Positions 22,880-33,700 of a DNA stretch of 64,000 nucleotides are shown here, one piece after another. The DNA comes from Colocasia esculenta (lineage: Eukaryota > Streptophyta > Magnoliopsida > Alismatales > Araceae), in NCBI GenBank assembly GCA_014218235.1, contig CM024753.1:188704348-188768347 (forward strand). Direction: 5' to 3'. Each line of letters starts with the position of its first letter. The stretch's first letter is position 1. The position numbers and the translations under genes are program-made. A model generated the notes under the pieces. It was not told the DNA's origin and did not search any database. It saw nothing but the letters and a program-made list of their open reading frames with translations.

Positions 22880-24330
22880 AGCATTGTCTATATGTGCTCC
22901 TATATATAGTCTGCCTCTCAACAAAAGAAGCTAAAAAATATTTGGCCTTGGTGGATCCCTTGGATCATCGACATCCTCCTCAAACTTAGCCTCACCCCAC
23001 TCTATAGTTGCCCTATCGACCCATGCTACTATGAGATCTACTATGAGATCTTCATCGTCTCTCATATAAGTAATATCATTGGATCATAATTCCCCTCCTT
23101 TTTTCTTACGTCCATCTGTATATGTTTCAGCCATAGCCTTAGCCATATGTTTTAGCCACAATCTTAACCTTATGTTGACATTATAAGAAATGACGTAATG
23201 GAGACTTTGAATGAATATTGGAAGGTTTAACTATAGTTACCTAGGTCAAGCCTTCTTCTTTCCACAATGGCTAACAGCTCAACAAATGAGTCAATTTCCT
23301 CCTAAAAATATTTCATCTACTTGTAAATAATGATGAAATTAGAATGTGTTCACATTTGAAGTGGTTAATTATATTGACAACCATAGAAGGAATGTTAAGT
23401 CTCTTTCATTTACCTCATTTAAGGCTTCTGTAGCACTAGTAAGACTCTATGACATCCTATCCACCACATACATCATAGCAATTATTAAGTCATCTTGTAA
23501 ACAAGCATGTTGGAACACATGATGGCAATAGTAGGCTGTAAGTCATTATTAGCATTCTCACAATAGTAGTCTCATAATAGTATATTGAAAATGGGACGAA
23601 ATATCAACGAAGTTTAATTGTTATACTGACATGTAGGTCATAGTTTGCTTTTCATATGTAAATCTATACTCATTCGATGATTCTACTTATCCTCCATAAT
23701 GTCTAGGGAAAGATTAGGATACTTCGGCGAAGCCCTTAGCATCCTCTTCTTTGTTGTCTTAAGCTTTACATACACTAAACCCATAGCTAGTGTTTTTTTT
23801 CTCCATCTACAACTCTTGACACCTCATATGGAGGCTCAATAATTTCAACTATCTTTACAACTCTAGATCAGAAGTTGGAGTTGTCGATCAATGCATCCCC
23901 CTCTTTTTCTTTGCATGAAGATGCAAAAGATAATTGCAGTCACTGGTCACTCTTGAGCATTTACTTTAATTCATCATTGTTCGAATCGTATAATGTCTGA
24001 CCTTAATACATCACCACCACAGAAATTCTGCATCCGTCAGAGCATAAAGGTGTGGTTGTACACGTATCTAGTGATATTCTGGGTTACATCTGCCATTTAT
24101 TTGATTTGATGAAATTGACCAATGTCTTTCATCATCATTTCCACATTATGTGCTGCACAAGGGGACTAAAACATATGTAGATGTGTTTTCATCAATTCTT
24201 CACATGACTTCTTATAATTTACATCATTATTTGCACAATAAGTTCCTCAGTAATTTCTGTTAGAATATATTGATAGTTGTATACGGCCCTTGAGATGTTC
24301 ATTGATTTGTGATAGAAGACTTATCAATTG
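22880..24330 (-). pseudogene. Decayed hAT-family transposase
   Basis: On the minus strand, near 24240-24000, stretches read NDVNYKKSCEELMK, SPCAAHNVEMMMKDIGQ, TRYVYNHTFML and RMQNFCGGDVLR in one frame interrupted by stops. These match the plant DUF659/hAT transposase region (conserved SPCAAHC...LMLEDIG... then FIYNH...L.LMR, from family knowledge). Further along, 23000-22930 reads WVDRATIEWGEAKFEEDVDDP, consistent with the C-terminal part. Many stops and frame changes are present, and no terminal inverted repeats were found. This is a remnant with no coding capacity. Confidence 0.72.
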
Positions 24331-24914
24331 TAATAGAGGAGATTAATTTGGCTACTTTTAGTTGTGCTTAACCAACCATCACACATAAGTAATCTTGATA
24401 CATGAAATGGTAGATCTATATTTTTATAGTGTCTCTACATCATTAGAATAATTTTAGGATTATAAAAAATATTAAAGTTTATTTTCAAAATTCAGATTTA
24501 TATTTTTAACCTCACCCTAGATCTACCATAAATTAAACGACATCTATGCAAAAAATTTATTACAAATGGTTCCTAACCACTTGCAACAAGTTTTTGCATC
24601 AATCCCATGAGTAAAATTAATACAAATAATAAAAAAAACTTAGATCTAAGGTTTAGACCTTATGTTGGAGAGAGAGTATGGCCAGATATAATAGAACCTA
24701 ATCCCACTCACAAATGATATTTAATCACTTTCTCAGCAAAAAATCCAGAAAAAATGGTAAAAAAAGGTGGGCGGGCGGCGTGGGAAACTGGCCCTTACCG
24801 TCAACTACACAACACTTCAACTCGAGTAGGCATGATCGCGTGGAGAAGAAGACAAGTGGTGTGGCTTTAAAAAGCCCATTTGGTTCGAAGTAGTTCTACG
24901 TAGTTCGGATCCTA
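24331..24914. other. AT-rich spacer
   Basis: No open reading frame, repeat boundary or RNA gene could be supported here. It may be the 5' side of the decayed hAT element. Confidence 0.5.
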
Positions 24915-26854
24915 TCTATACTATACTAATAAACACCAGAATGTTTTATTTCCCATCTAAACTTCCTCTCTCACCTCCTTTCTTTCTTTTATTTCTATCT
25001 CTATGGTGCTCTTTCATCTTCCAAAACTATTTTAAATTCTCTTTTTTTCTCTCTCTCTCTCTCTCTCTCCTGATTACATGCTGCATGTCGTCGTTTTCTC
25101 TCTCAAAAATACTTATTTAATAGAGAACCGACCCACCGCACAGCTTCACCCTCCTCTTCTCGATGCACTGTGACCCCACTCCTCCCCCTCACCTTCTTCG
25201 CCGCTGCACCGCCCACCCTCCATGTCCACCTTCTTTTCCCCCTCTCCTTCTCCCGAGCTGAAACTGCTCGCTTTTGCGTCAACCATATGTCGTTTCAACT
25301 ACCTAAATAGGAAATCCGAAACACCTGCAACATTTCTTCTCCCGGAGACGACGAAAGCAGCTGCATTGGAAACCATGTTCATCTTGCTCCCTTTCTGCTC
25401 CTATTCATCCTGCTCCCTTCCTCCTCTTGTGGCCGCCCGCGACAAGATGACCCAGAGGCAAGCTTTGATGCTGCTGTGCGCCCACCGCGCCATGGCTTGG
25501 CAGAGTGGTGAACTCTAACGCCGCCGTCTTCCGCTGCAACAGCCAAGTCTGTTCGTCGTTTGCCAGCACTCCGCCAGTCGTGCTGCTGCTCCCACTGTTC
25601 GATCACTCCACTGTTGATTAGAGCGCTGCCCCCCACCGCTCGCGGCGCTTCCGGTGCCATGCTCTACTGCTCGCTCACCCTCGACGTCTGCCGCTCACGC
25701 GTTGCCACCTTCGTGAGCACGCCGATCACGCGCTTACGCCGCCGTGCTCTGCCGCTCGCCGACGATCACCTACTGTCACCTCCGTCCGCACCCAGACCTT
25801 TGCAAGCATGCCACTCCGCCATACTGCCCGCCAGCCCACTCGTTGACCCGTCGCCAGCGCACTGACCCTATCACCGTTCGCTCGGTCGCGTCTACCTCCG
25901 CTACCGCGCACCCCGCTTGCCGTCGCCGTGCTCCCCGCCAGGTCACCGCCCCTGCTCACCCGCACGCCAACACTCCCTGTGGCTTGCCAATGAACCAACG
26001 CCACCACTGTTCTCCCTGCCCACGGCGGTTTTCGTCGTCGTCGCCCACCGCAGTCGTGCCTGCCATTTGCTCACCGGCGCGCCGCCTCTGCTATCCGTTC
26101 ACCCTCTCGCCACCGTTCTCCTTGCCTCTCATCGCGCCTACGTCGCTGCCCCTTTTCTCTGTCGAGAGGAGCTAGGTAAGCCTAAAACATTTTTTTTTTG
26201 AAGTGAGATTTTTTGAAACGGTGAAAAAGGTCTGCACACATTCACAAACTTTGACCACTAAATGACAAATGTCATTATAGACATGAGTTAGTGCACATTG
26301 TTGAGTTACTTAATTTTGATAGTTATTGTATTTATATCATGTTGTTTTAAAATAGAACTCCATAATTTACATTTGTAGCCCACAATATCATATCAGACAC
26401 AAAATTGTATATATACTTCTGTCCTCTTGTTGAAAACTAAAGGTTGCATTATAATTAAATTTTAATTGCATATATATACTCTGTCCATGCTCATTTAAAT
26501 ATTACCTTATATATATATATATATTAAGTTTGTATAGTTTATCACCATCATATTAGAACATGACTTAACAATTTATATTGTCTCAAGTTGTTAAGAACAT
26601 ATTTTTGGAAGTTATAATAATAAGAAAGTCATTAAACCTTTAATCCTAAACTCTAAGTCATTATATCTCTATTAGAAAATAATTGATAATTATGATAAGA
26701 TTTATTATTTCATCATTATATTCATCTTCACATTTTTTAATTATATTTAGTTTAACAAAATTTTATAATAAAAATATATTTTTTACAAATAATATTTTTA
26801 TTTATTAATATATTTTATAAATAATCGCCGTACATGGCACGTGTGTCCAACTAA
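24915..26854 (+). mobile_element. Non-autonomous Helitron
   Basis: The 5' end, TCTATACTATACTAATAA at 24915, is a typical plant Helitron terminus preceded by A. The 3' end has a short imperfect hairpin (CCGTAC ATG GCACGT, about 26828-26842), then CTAA at 26851-26854 followed by T. This matches the Helitron rule of insertion between A and T with TC...CTRR ends. No Rep/helicase is encoded. It carries a (TC)n microsatellite (about 25045-25070) and a GC-rich insert. The terminal hairpin is degraded, so the call rests mainly on the combination of both ends. Confidence 0.7.
25130..26175 (+). other. GC-rich cargo inside the Helitron, possible captured first exon
   Basis: About 1 kb of C/G-rich sequence with codon-like CGC/GCC periodicity sits abruptly inside AT-rich Helitron sequence. 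It has overlapping open frames on both strands of 85-143 codons, but none resembles a known protein, so I do not call a gene. It ends GAGGAGCTAG followed by GTAAGC at 26175, which looks like an exon with a splice donor. Such a piece could be the 5' part of a host gene picked up by the Helitron. That is inference. Confidence 0.45.
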
Positions 26855-27235
26855 TTCATATTATATTGTTGTGGTATCAAATCGAGTTGTTCGAACCACA
26901 GTGATCCCGATAGCTCGACATCCAAATCATGTGCCAACTATATCTAAGCCCTGTGAATATTAGGACACAATGCGGTGCGCCCGTGCCATGGTTGCTGCTA
27001 TCAATTTGTCATTGCTGCGGCATGTGGCACTCCCTATACTGTCACATCTAATATGTTCTAATGAAATTATAACTGATTAAGTCATGTTACTTGACATATT
27101 TTACTTTAATTAATACGCAGATAAGAGTTGTATTTTGGGTTGTATTTCTAAAAATTTATGAGCGTCGGATCGTTATTTTTGAAATTACCTCTCTTTTTTA
27201 GGGTTTTCTTCTCATTAGTGTTTCATCTCGGATCC
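26855..27235. other. AT-rich upstream region of the rps10 chimera
   Basis: No gene is seen. It should contain the promoter of the following gene, but no convincing TATA box stands out. Confidence 0.4.
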
Positions 27236-27708
27236 CCCCCTGCATTGGCAAAATTCCCAAACTAGAGTAAATCCCGTCCGCTCGTTCCCATCCCGCGCAT
27301 ACGCAGCAACGGCAGTGTTGCAGCGCCCGCCGCATCCCGCCGTCAACGTCCCGGTAGCCAGCAACACGCTGCCGCCGGCCTTCTTCCTCATCGTAGAGCA
27401 GCCGTCGATCTGCTTCTCACGAGTTGCCGTTCACAGATCACAAACACTGGAGTCTGTGGCAAATTTGCCGCTCCCCTGAGACCAGCATCCGTCGCTCGTC
27501 GGCAGAGCAGCAGCAGGGGCACACCTTCCCAGGCCCGTTCGGAAGAGGACTCGTGAGTCTTCACCATCTTGTGTGTTTGTCGCTAGGGGATACCCAGACC
27601 TCCGGGAAAGAAAAATTTGAGAACAACTATAGCTTGTCAGCTTTATACTCTTCCCATTTCCACTGCCATACGTGACAAGGAAGTCATTTCCTTTTATGCT
27701 TATTTCAG
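27236..27708 (+). other. 5' leader of the chimeric rps10 gene, with an intron
   Basis: A GC-rich stretch without a useful open frame. A donor (ACTC followed by GTGAGT, intron from 27553) and an acceptor (TTATTTCAG, ending 27708) define a likely 156-bp leader intron. The acceptor leaves only AA before the ATG at 27711. The transcription start is not determined. Confidence 0.55.
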
Positions 27709-27710
27709 AA

Positions 27711-27790
27711 ATGGCTCTGAGGGGCGTACAGCAGCTGCGGAAGCTTGTTGTGGGCTACTGCGACTGGAGAGCGAGCAGCCGGGGCAACAG
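27711..27790 (+). other. Coding exon 1 of the chimera (mL43-like targeting exon)
   Basis: ATG at 27711, ends AACAG at 27790 before the donor GTTTGC. Length 80 bases, ending two bases into a codon. It encodes 26 complete codons, closely resembling the N-terminus of plant mL43. In mL43 the protein continues with a conserved body that is absent from the following sequence. Confidence 0.8.
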
Positions 27791-30700
27791 GTTTGCCTTA
27801 TTGTTCCCGTTTTGTGTACCTTGTTCGTTGGATAGGTGTATTCAACATCTCAACCTCGCAGTAATATTGTGTATAAACTATTGTATGTGCTTTACTATGT
27901 AGTTCACAGACTTCGCCAATGTGAGTGAGATAAATCCTTTATATGCTCAAATATATGAAGTATGATCTGAGGCCTATGATCCGTGGAGCTTGTTCATAGG
28001 CCTCATTTGGCAACATTATTCAGGGAGGGAAAGAAACGAAGAGGCAGGGAGAATTCACGGATCTTCCACTATGTACCACGCTATCTTTACTGAAAAAGAC
28101 TTTTTAGGTGCTAAATGCTGCATCCTTATTCTGGAGGATTAATCTTCCATTCTCCATCCTCGTATTTTTCTGCCGACCTTGGTGGCTTGCCGTTCCCTAA
28201 CAAAACCAAGTAATACTTAAAACTTGCTTAAAAGCCAGATTGTTGATCCACCCTAGGTACAACCTTTTCTTTTTAATTCCTTGTGTCCCTTGTTCCATTG
28301 TCTTCATAGAATAGCGGGATTTTTGTTTTCATTGTCTGGCGTCTGAGCTTTTCTTATTTCCTTGCTTCTCATTTTGTTGTTTTTTCAGGTATTTAATTTT
28401 GATTTCTCCTGTTCTTTTGCGATGTTTGCTTGAGGTGCTGTGGCCCCCTGGCTGTACCTCCGTTTATTTTGCTTCATGAATATGACTTATGTCCCTTTAT
28501 CATCCTTAATCCAACATTGTTTAGTGTCAAGATAATATAAGCGGGCAGTAGTGGAAGAGAGTAGATACAAGTTAATAACTGTTGGAATTATTTAGGTCCC
28601 GTTTGGTATTGGGATAAGAAGAGTGAGGAATAGGCTTAAGTCATCTTAGGTTTAGTTATCCCTTTCTCTTATCCACAAGTCATTTGGTATGACTTAGGGA
28701 TAAGAAGAAGATCAACCTCATTCTCAATTTGGTTGAAACAGGGATAGGGAGTGAGAATAAGCCACATAAAAAGATCTTTTCACCCTTCTTAACCTGGGAT
28801 AGGAGGATATGGCTTATTCTTTATTTGGTTGGGTTGAAATTGAGGCTTAAAAAAATTCTCTCCTTCACCCTTACCAAGTGCATACTTAGCCCATTCATTT
28901 TTATTTGATTCTACGTGTTCTTCATATTAATACAACTATAAAATTAAACTTTGATTTCTATCTATAAATTGAATATTAATTAAAATTATTAATTGATATT
29001 TAGAAGAGCCCCATTATCAGACATGGGCCAACATGAGTAAAAATAAATAATTTGATACCACACATATTTGTATATCATAGATTCAATATTAATGTTATTG
29101 GTGCAATAGTTGGACATTTTGTCCTTCGCGATAATCAACGCTCTGTTTATATAGTGTGCGATTATTTGTTAATTATCACTAATTTGATAATTAGCTGAGA
29201 AAGACACAAAAGCAACAACGGTATCAAATTTCATTGATGTGAAAGACAAGGTAGCCCACAACATAGTTTGAAATATGCAGTAAATAGTTATCTAGTGTAG
29301 CATTACTTCGAAACATTGAAATTTAATTTTTTTAACTTCAACAACAACTTGTCACATATAAGTTATATAACCATCACTAGTTCTACTACATATCTCTCCT
29401 TCTCTATTGAAAGCTTAGCTTCTTGGATAGCTTTGCGCTGCTCAGTTTCCACTTCATCTTGTATAGAAGTCCTTAGCTCATTCTTGACATCCTCAGCACA
29501 CTTGAAAAAATCGCACCCTTCATTTGTAATGTTCGGATGTAAATAACATAAACAAAAAAGACAATATATGAATAGAATATTTTGAAGCAAAGATATTTAT
29601 GTTGTGCGTGTTTATGGGCTTACTTTGGATTGTGGACACACATAAAAGTCCCTGCCCTTGGATTTCACTGTAGTAGATGTTTTACGTCTTCATGAACCTT
29701 TCCCACATGGACACATTAATAATTCGTCTATCCACATGAAAAATGGACATGAACCACTATTCTGAAAGTAAAAGCAACATACAATAAGTGTAGCATGATA
29801 GTGAACTGGATAATAAGAAATATCATGGCATAAACCTAACACTTACTTTACGTGTGCAAGAATAGTATGGGCGGTTTGGATTCTTACTGTTACGTGAAAT
29901 CCAAACATGAAATAGCACTACGTCACATTCACATGTAATTGGACCATATTTAGGGCTTGTGAGTGTGACCTCCACTACATATATGATCATCATCATCACA
30001 ACCCTATGGTTGCCTCAAAATAATTTACATTACACACACTAATCGGGTATATAAATCTGCACGCAGTTCATACTTATAGCCCCACCAACTCAGTATATAT
30101 TGAAAGATAACTGGGCATATGAACTTGTGCACGCAGTTCATATTTACAGCCCACCCAAATACAATTCAGGAAATAGATGATGATATGTTTGTTGGGCTCA
30201 GATGAGTGTAAGTGATAATATCACACACACACACATGGACAATAGCACAACCAACCATCCAACGATGAAATAATCCCATCGAGGTTATGACTACAGATTG
30301 TTGGAATGTACATCTTTCACATGTGGGTTATTTATGTTGCTTCCTTCCCATCATCACAACCACTTACCTGTTGTGCTTAAAACATTATGGAGAAAACAAT
30401 CCACCACATAAATCATAGTAAAGCATGGTAAATCATATAAATCATAGTAAAGGAAGGTAAATCATAATGAAATAAACAAATCACACAACATAGTAAAACA
30501 TAGTTTAAAATAGTCTTTAGCTGGTTCATAGTTAAAAACAATCTTTAGTTGGTTCATAGTTGTTGGCACATAAAAATTTCCAAACCCAAAAACACTCATT
30601 TCCCAAACCCAAAAAATACCAGAAATTCCCAAATTCCCCAAAACCTCAATTTCATAAAACCCAAAACTCCAAAATACCAGAGTTCCCCTAAATCCACCAA

Positions 30701-33700
30701 ACCCACCAAATTACACAAAAACCTATGGAAAACTCACATTTTACAAAAAATACCCCAGAAAATTCCCCTTTGTAAAAATGCCCTTGGGAGGTCCGAAAAT
30801 TACAAAAAATGCCACTCTCCGATTGGGGTCCGAAAATTACAAAACATTTCACCCTCCGATTGGACCCCAACCGGAGGTGGGGTACCTCCTCCGGTTCACC
30901 CCACCTTCAACCAGAGGTGGGGTGGCTCCGGTAGCCCTCCTCCCTCTCCAATCGGAGGTTGGGGGGGGGGGGGGGGCTCCGATTGCCCCCCTTCCAATCG
31001 GAGGGGGGGTACCTCCGGTTGACGGAGGGTGGGGGGGGGGCTCCGGTTGCCCCCCTTCCAATCGGAGGGGGGGGGGGGGGGTACCTCCGGTTGGACCCTC
31101 AACCGGAGGTACCCCCACCTCCAGTCCCCTCCTCTCCAACCGGAGGGGGGGGGTACCTCCGGTCCCCCCCCTCTTCACCCCCCTCACTTCTATAAAAGGA
31201 GGGGGGAATTAGCTTGGAGGGGGTCTTGGACCCTCTCTCCCTCTCTTGGAAGGGGTTGGAGCCCCCCTCTTTGGCCTCTCCAAGGGGTCTTTGGACCCTC
31301 TTCCCCTTGGCCCCCCTTGTGAAGCTCTCCACCTTTAGGGGCTTTTTGCCCATCTTCAAGGGGTGCCTCCTGTTCAAATCCAACCGGAGGCACCCCACCT
31401 CCGGTCCACTAAAAAACCCAACCAGAGGCGCTCCACCTTCGGTCCACTAAAAACCCAACCGGAGGCACCCACCTCCGGTCCACTAAACATCCAACCGGTG
31501 GCACCCACCTTCGGTCCAAACATCCAACCAGAGGCACCCCACCTCCGGTCCACCAAATATCCAACCAGAGGCACCCACCTTCGGTCCACCAAAAACCCAA
31601 CTGGAGGCACCCACCTCCGGTCCAAAAACCCAACCGGAGGCACCCACCTCCAGTCCAAACCCAACCGAAGGCAACCACCTCCGGTCCAAACCCAACTGGA
31701 GGTATCCCACCTTTGGAAATCCATGAAAGATGCAACCTTGTAGAAAAGTCCCCGGTTAGGAGGGAAATGGCATAAATGCCATTGTTGTTCAAAAAATTGC
31801 ACAGAAGCACCCGACTTGTGAGAAATCACATAAAGGCCCCGGGATGGGGAAAATTACAAAAATACCCCCGTTTGTGGGAAAAAATGTAAAATTGCCCCCT
31901 GAAGGATTGGAAATCGCAGAAAAGTTCTCGAAGGGTGCAAAATTGCAAGGAGGTCCCTCTGCTGTCCAAAAAATTGCAGAAAGACCCCTGAAAGGTGTAG
32001 AAACTGTAGAAATATCCCAGTTGTGGGGAAAATTATAGAAATGCCCCTGCCATTGGAAAATGGCAGAAATACTCCAATTTCTATATGTAAACCCTTGCAA
32101 AGTTTGAGAATTGCATGGAAGCTCTTGGTCGGTCTAGAAAATGGCACGAAGCCCCTGGCAAGCTCCAAATGCGACAGGGCTCAAAGTGGTAATGTTGTTG
32201 GCACGGTTCCATGGAGCGGTACGCACGTCTTAATAAAGATGCTTGGAAAAGTCAGCTAATGACGGAAATGTTCGAGTATGCCAATCAATGGCGAAGACAC
32301 CTGAGGCTGTCAACGAATGACCGAGACACTCAGGAACGCCCAGAAATGGCAGAAATGTCTGGAAAGTCAACCAATGACAGAAATATCTCGGACCGCTCAG
32401 AGAAGTCAATAAATGATAGAAATGTCTGAGTATGTCAATAAATGGCGAAGACACCTGATAAAGTCAATAAATGACCGAAGCACTCAGGAACGCCAAGAAA
32501 TAGTAGAAGCACCTAGGGAAGTCAATCAATGACAGAAATACTCGGGACTGCTCCAAAGAAGGCCAAGTAATAGCAAAGATGTCCGAGAAAGCCAAGAAAT
32601 GGCAGGAATGTCCAAGAAGAGCCAGGAAATGACAGAAGTATCCGGGAAGTCAATCAATGACGGAAATACCCGAAACTGCTCAGGGGAGTCAATAAATGAC
32701 GGAAAGAACCCAAGGATGTCAGTTAATGACAGAAGATCAGAAAAGGGCCAAGAAATGGCAGAGACGCTCGAAAATGTTAGAAAATTGCAAGGAGCTCTTG
32801 AACAGTCATGGATATAATGCTGTCCAAGTCTCCTCTAGGTTTCTTCTTCAAAAGACAACATTGGCCAAGTTTTCAGTTCTTTGATTATGATGGCTGATCC
32901 TTGCATAAATACCCTGACATGGAAAAGTTGCGGTAGTCCCAGGAAGGGCAAGGAATTGCAGCAAAACTCTTCAAAAAGGGGGAAATTTGCCAAAAAGTCC
33001 TTAAAGAGCAAGGAAACTGCTGAAAGCTCCTTAAAGGCAAGAAGTTGCAGAAAATCCCCTTTAAAGGGTGGAAACTACTCGGCTCATGGCTGCCCATCCT
33101 CAATCTTGGGATCACCAAGAAATGGCAGGAATCCCCATTAAAGGTCAAGAAATGGCTGAAAAGCCCTTGGACGTCAAGAAATGACTGTAAAGCCCCAGGG
33201 AGCCAAGAAATGACAAGTGTACCCCGAGAAGTCACTAAATGTTTGAAAAGATCTCGGGATATCGGAATATGGCAGAAACACCCAGAAAGGGCACAAACTT
33301 GCAGAAGCCTAGCAAGACCCCTTAAAGGTCCCGTCACAATCAAGCGGTGATGGTGACCATGAAGCAAACACAATGGACTGTCAGTGATCATCTGATGATC
33401 CAACAGTCTCGTTGTGGTGAACTTCAAGTCAACGGTCTGATCGTGGCTGAAGCAAATTCAGAAGAATCGGATCGTGACCAAATAAAGTGTTGAAGATCCG
33501 ATTATATAATCTGGATCCCTTGTACAGGTCTTGAAAAACCAATTGTAATTTAAATTATATATGTACAAATATTAAAGTTTTCAATTTTCTTTGTAAGAGT
33601 GTGTACCCACAAAGGGCGACCATTAAGGTCAATGTTGTCACAATAAATAGAGACAAAATGCTTTCTTTGACAGAGAATTAAAGGTATTTGAGTTCGACTC

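Noticed and set aside
25222..26201. Several 85-143-codon open frames on both strands
   Set aside because: They overlap each other in a GC-rich Helitron insert and show no recognisable domain. More likely captured non-coding or frame-broken sequence.
27711..27902. An intact mL43 gene
   Set aside because: Only the first exon is present. None of the mL43 body was found on the plus strand between 27791 and 36964.
31370..31715. CRISPR-like array
   Set aside because: Units are degenerate, self-complementary and have no unique spacers, and this is plant nuclear DNA.
30549..31829. Many Pro/Gly-rich open frames up to 157 codons
   Set aside because: Produced by the hairpin minisatellite, where all frames remain open because the unit lacks stops.
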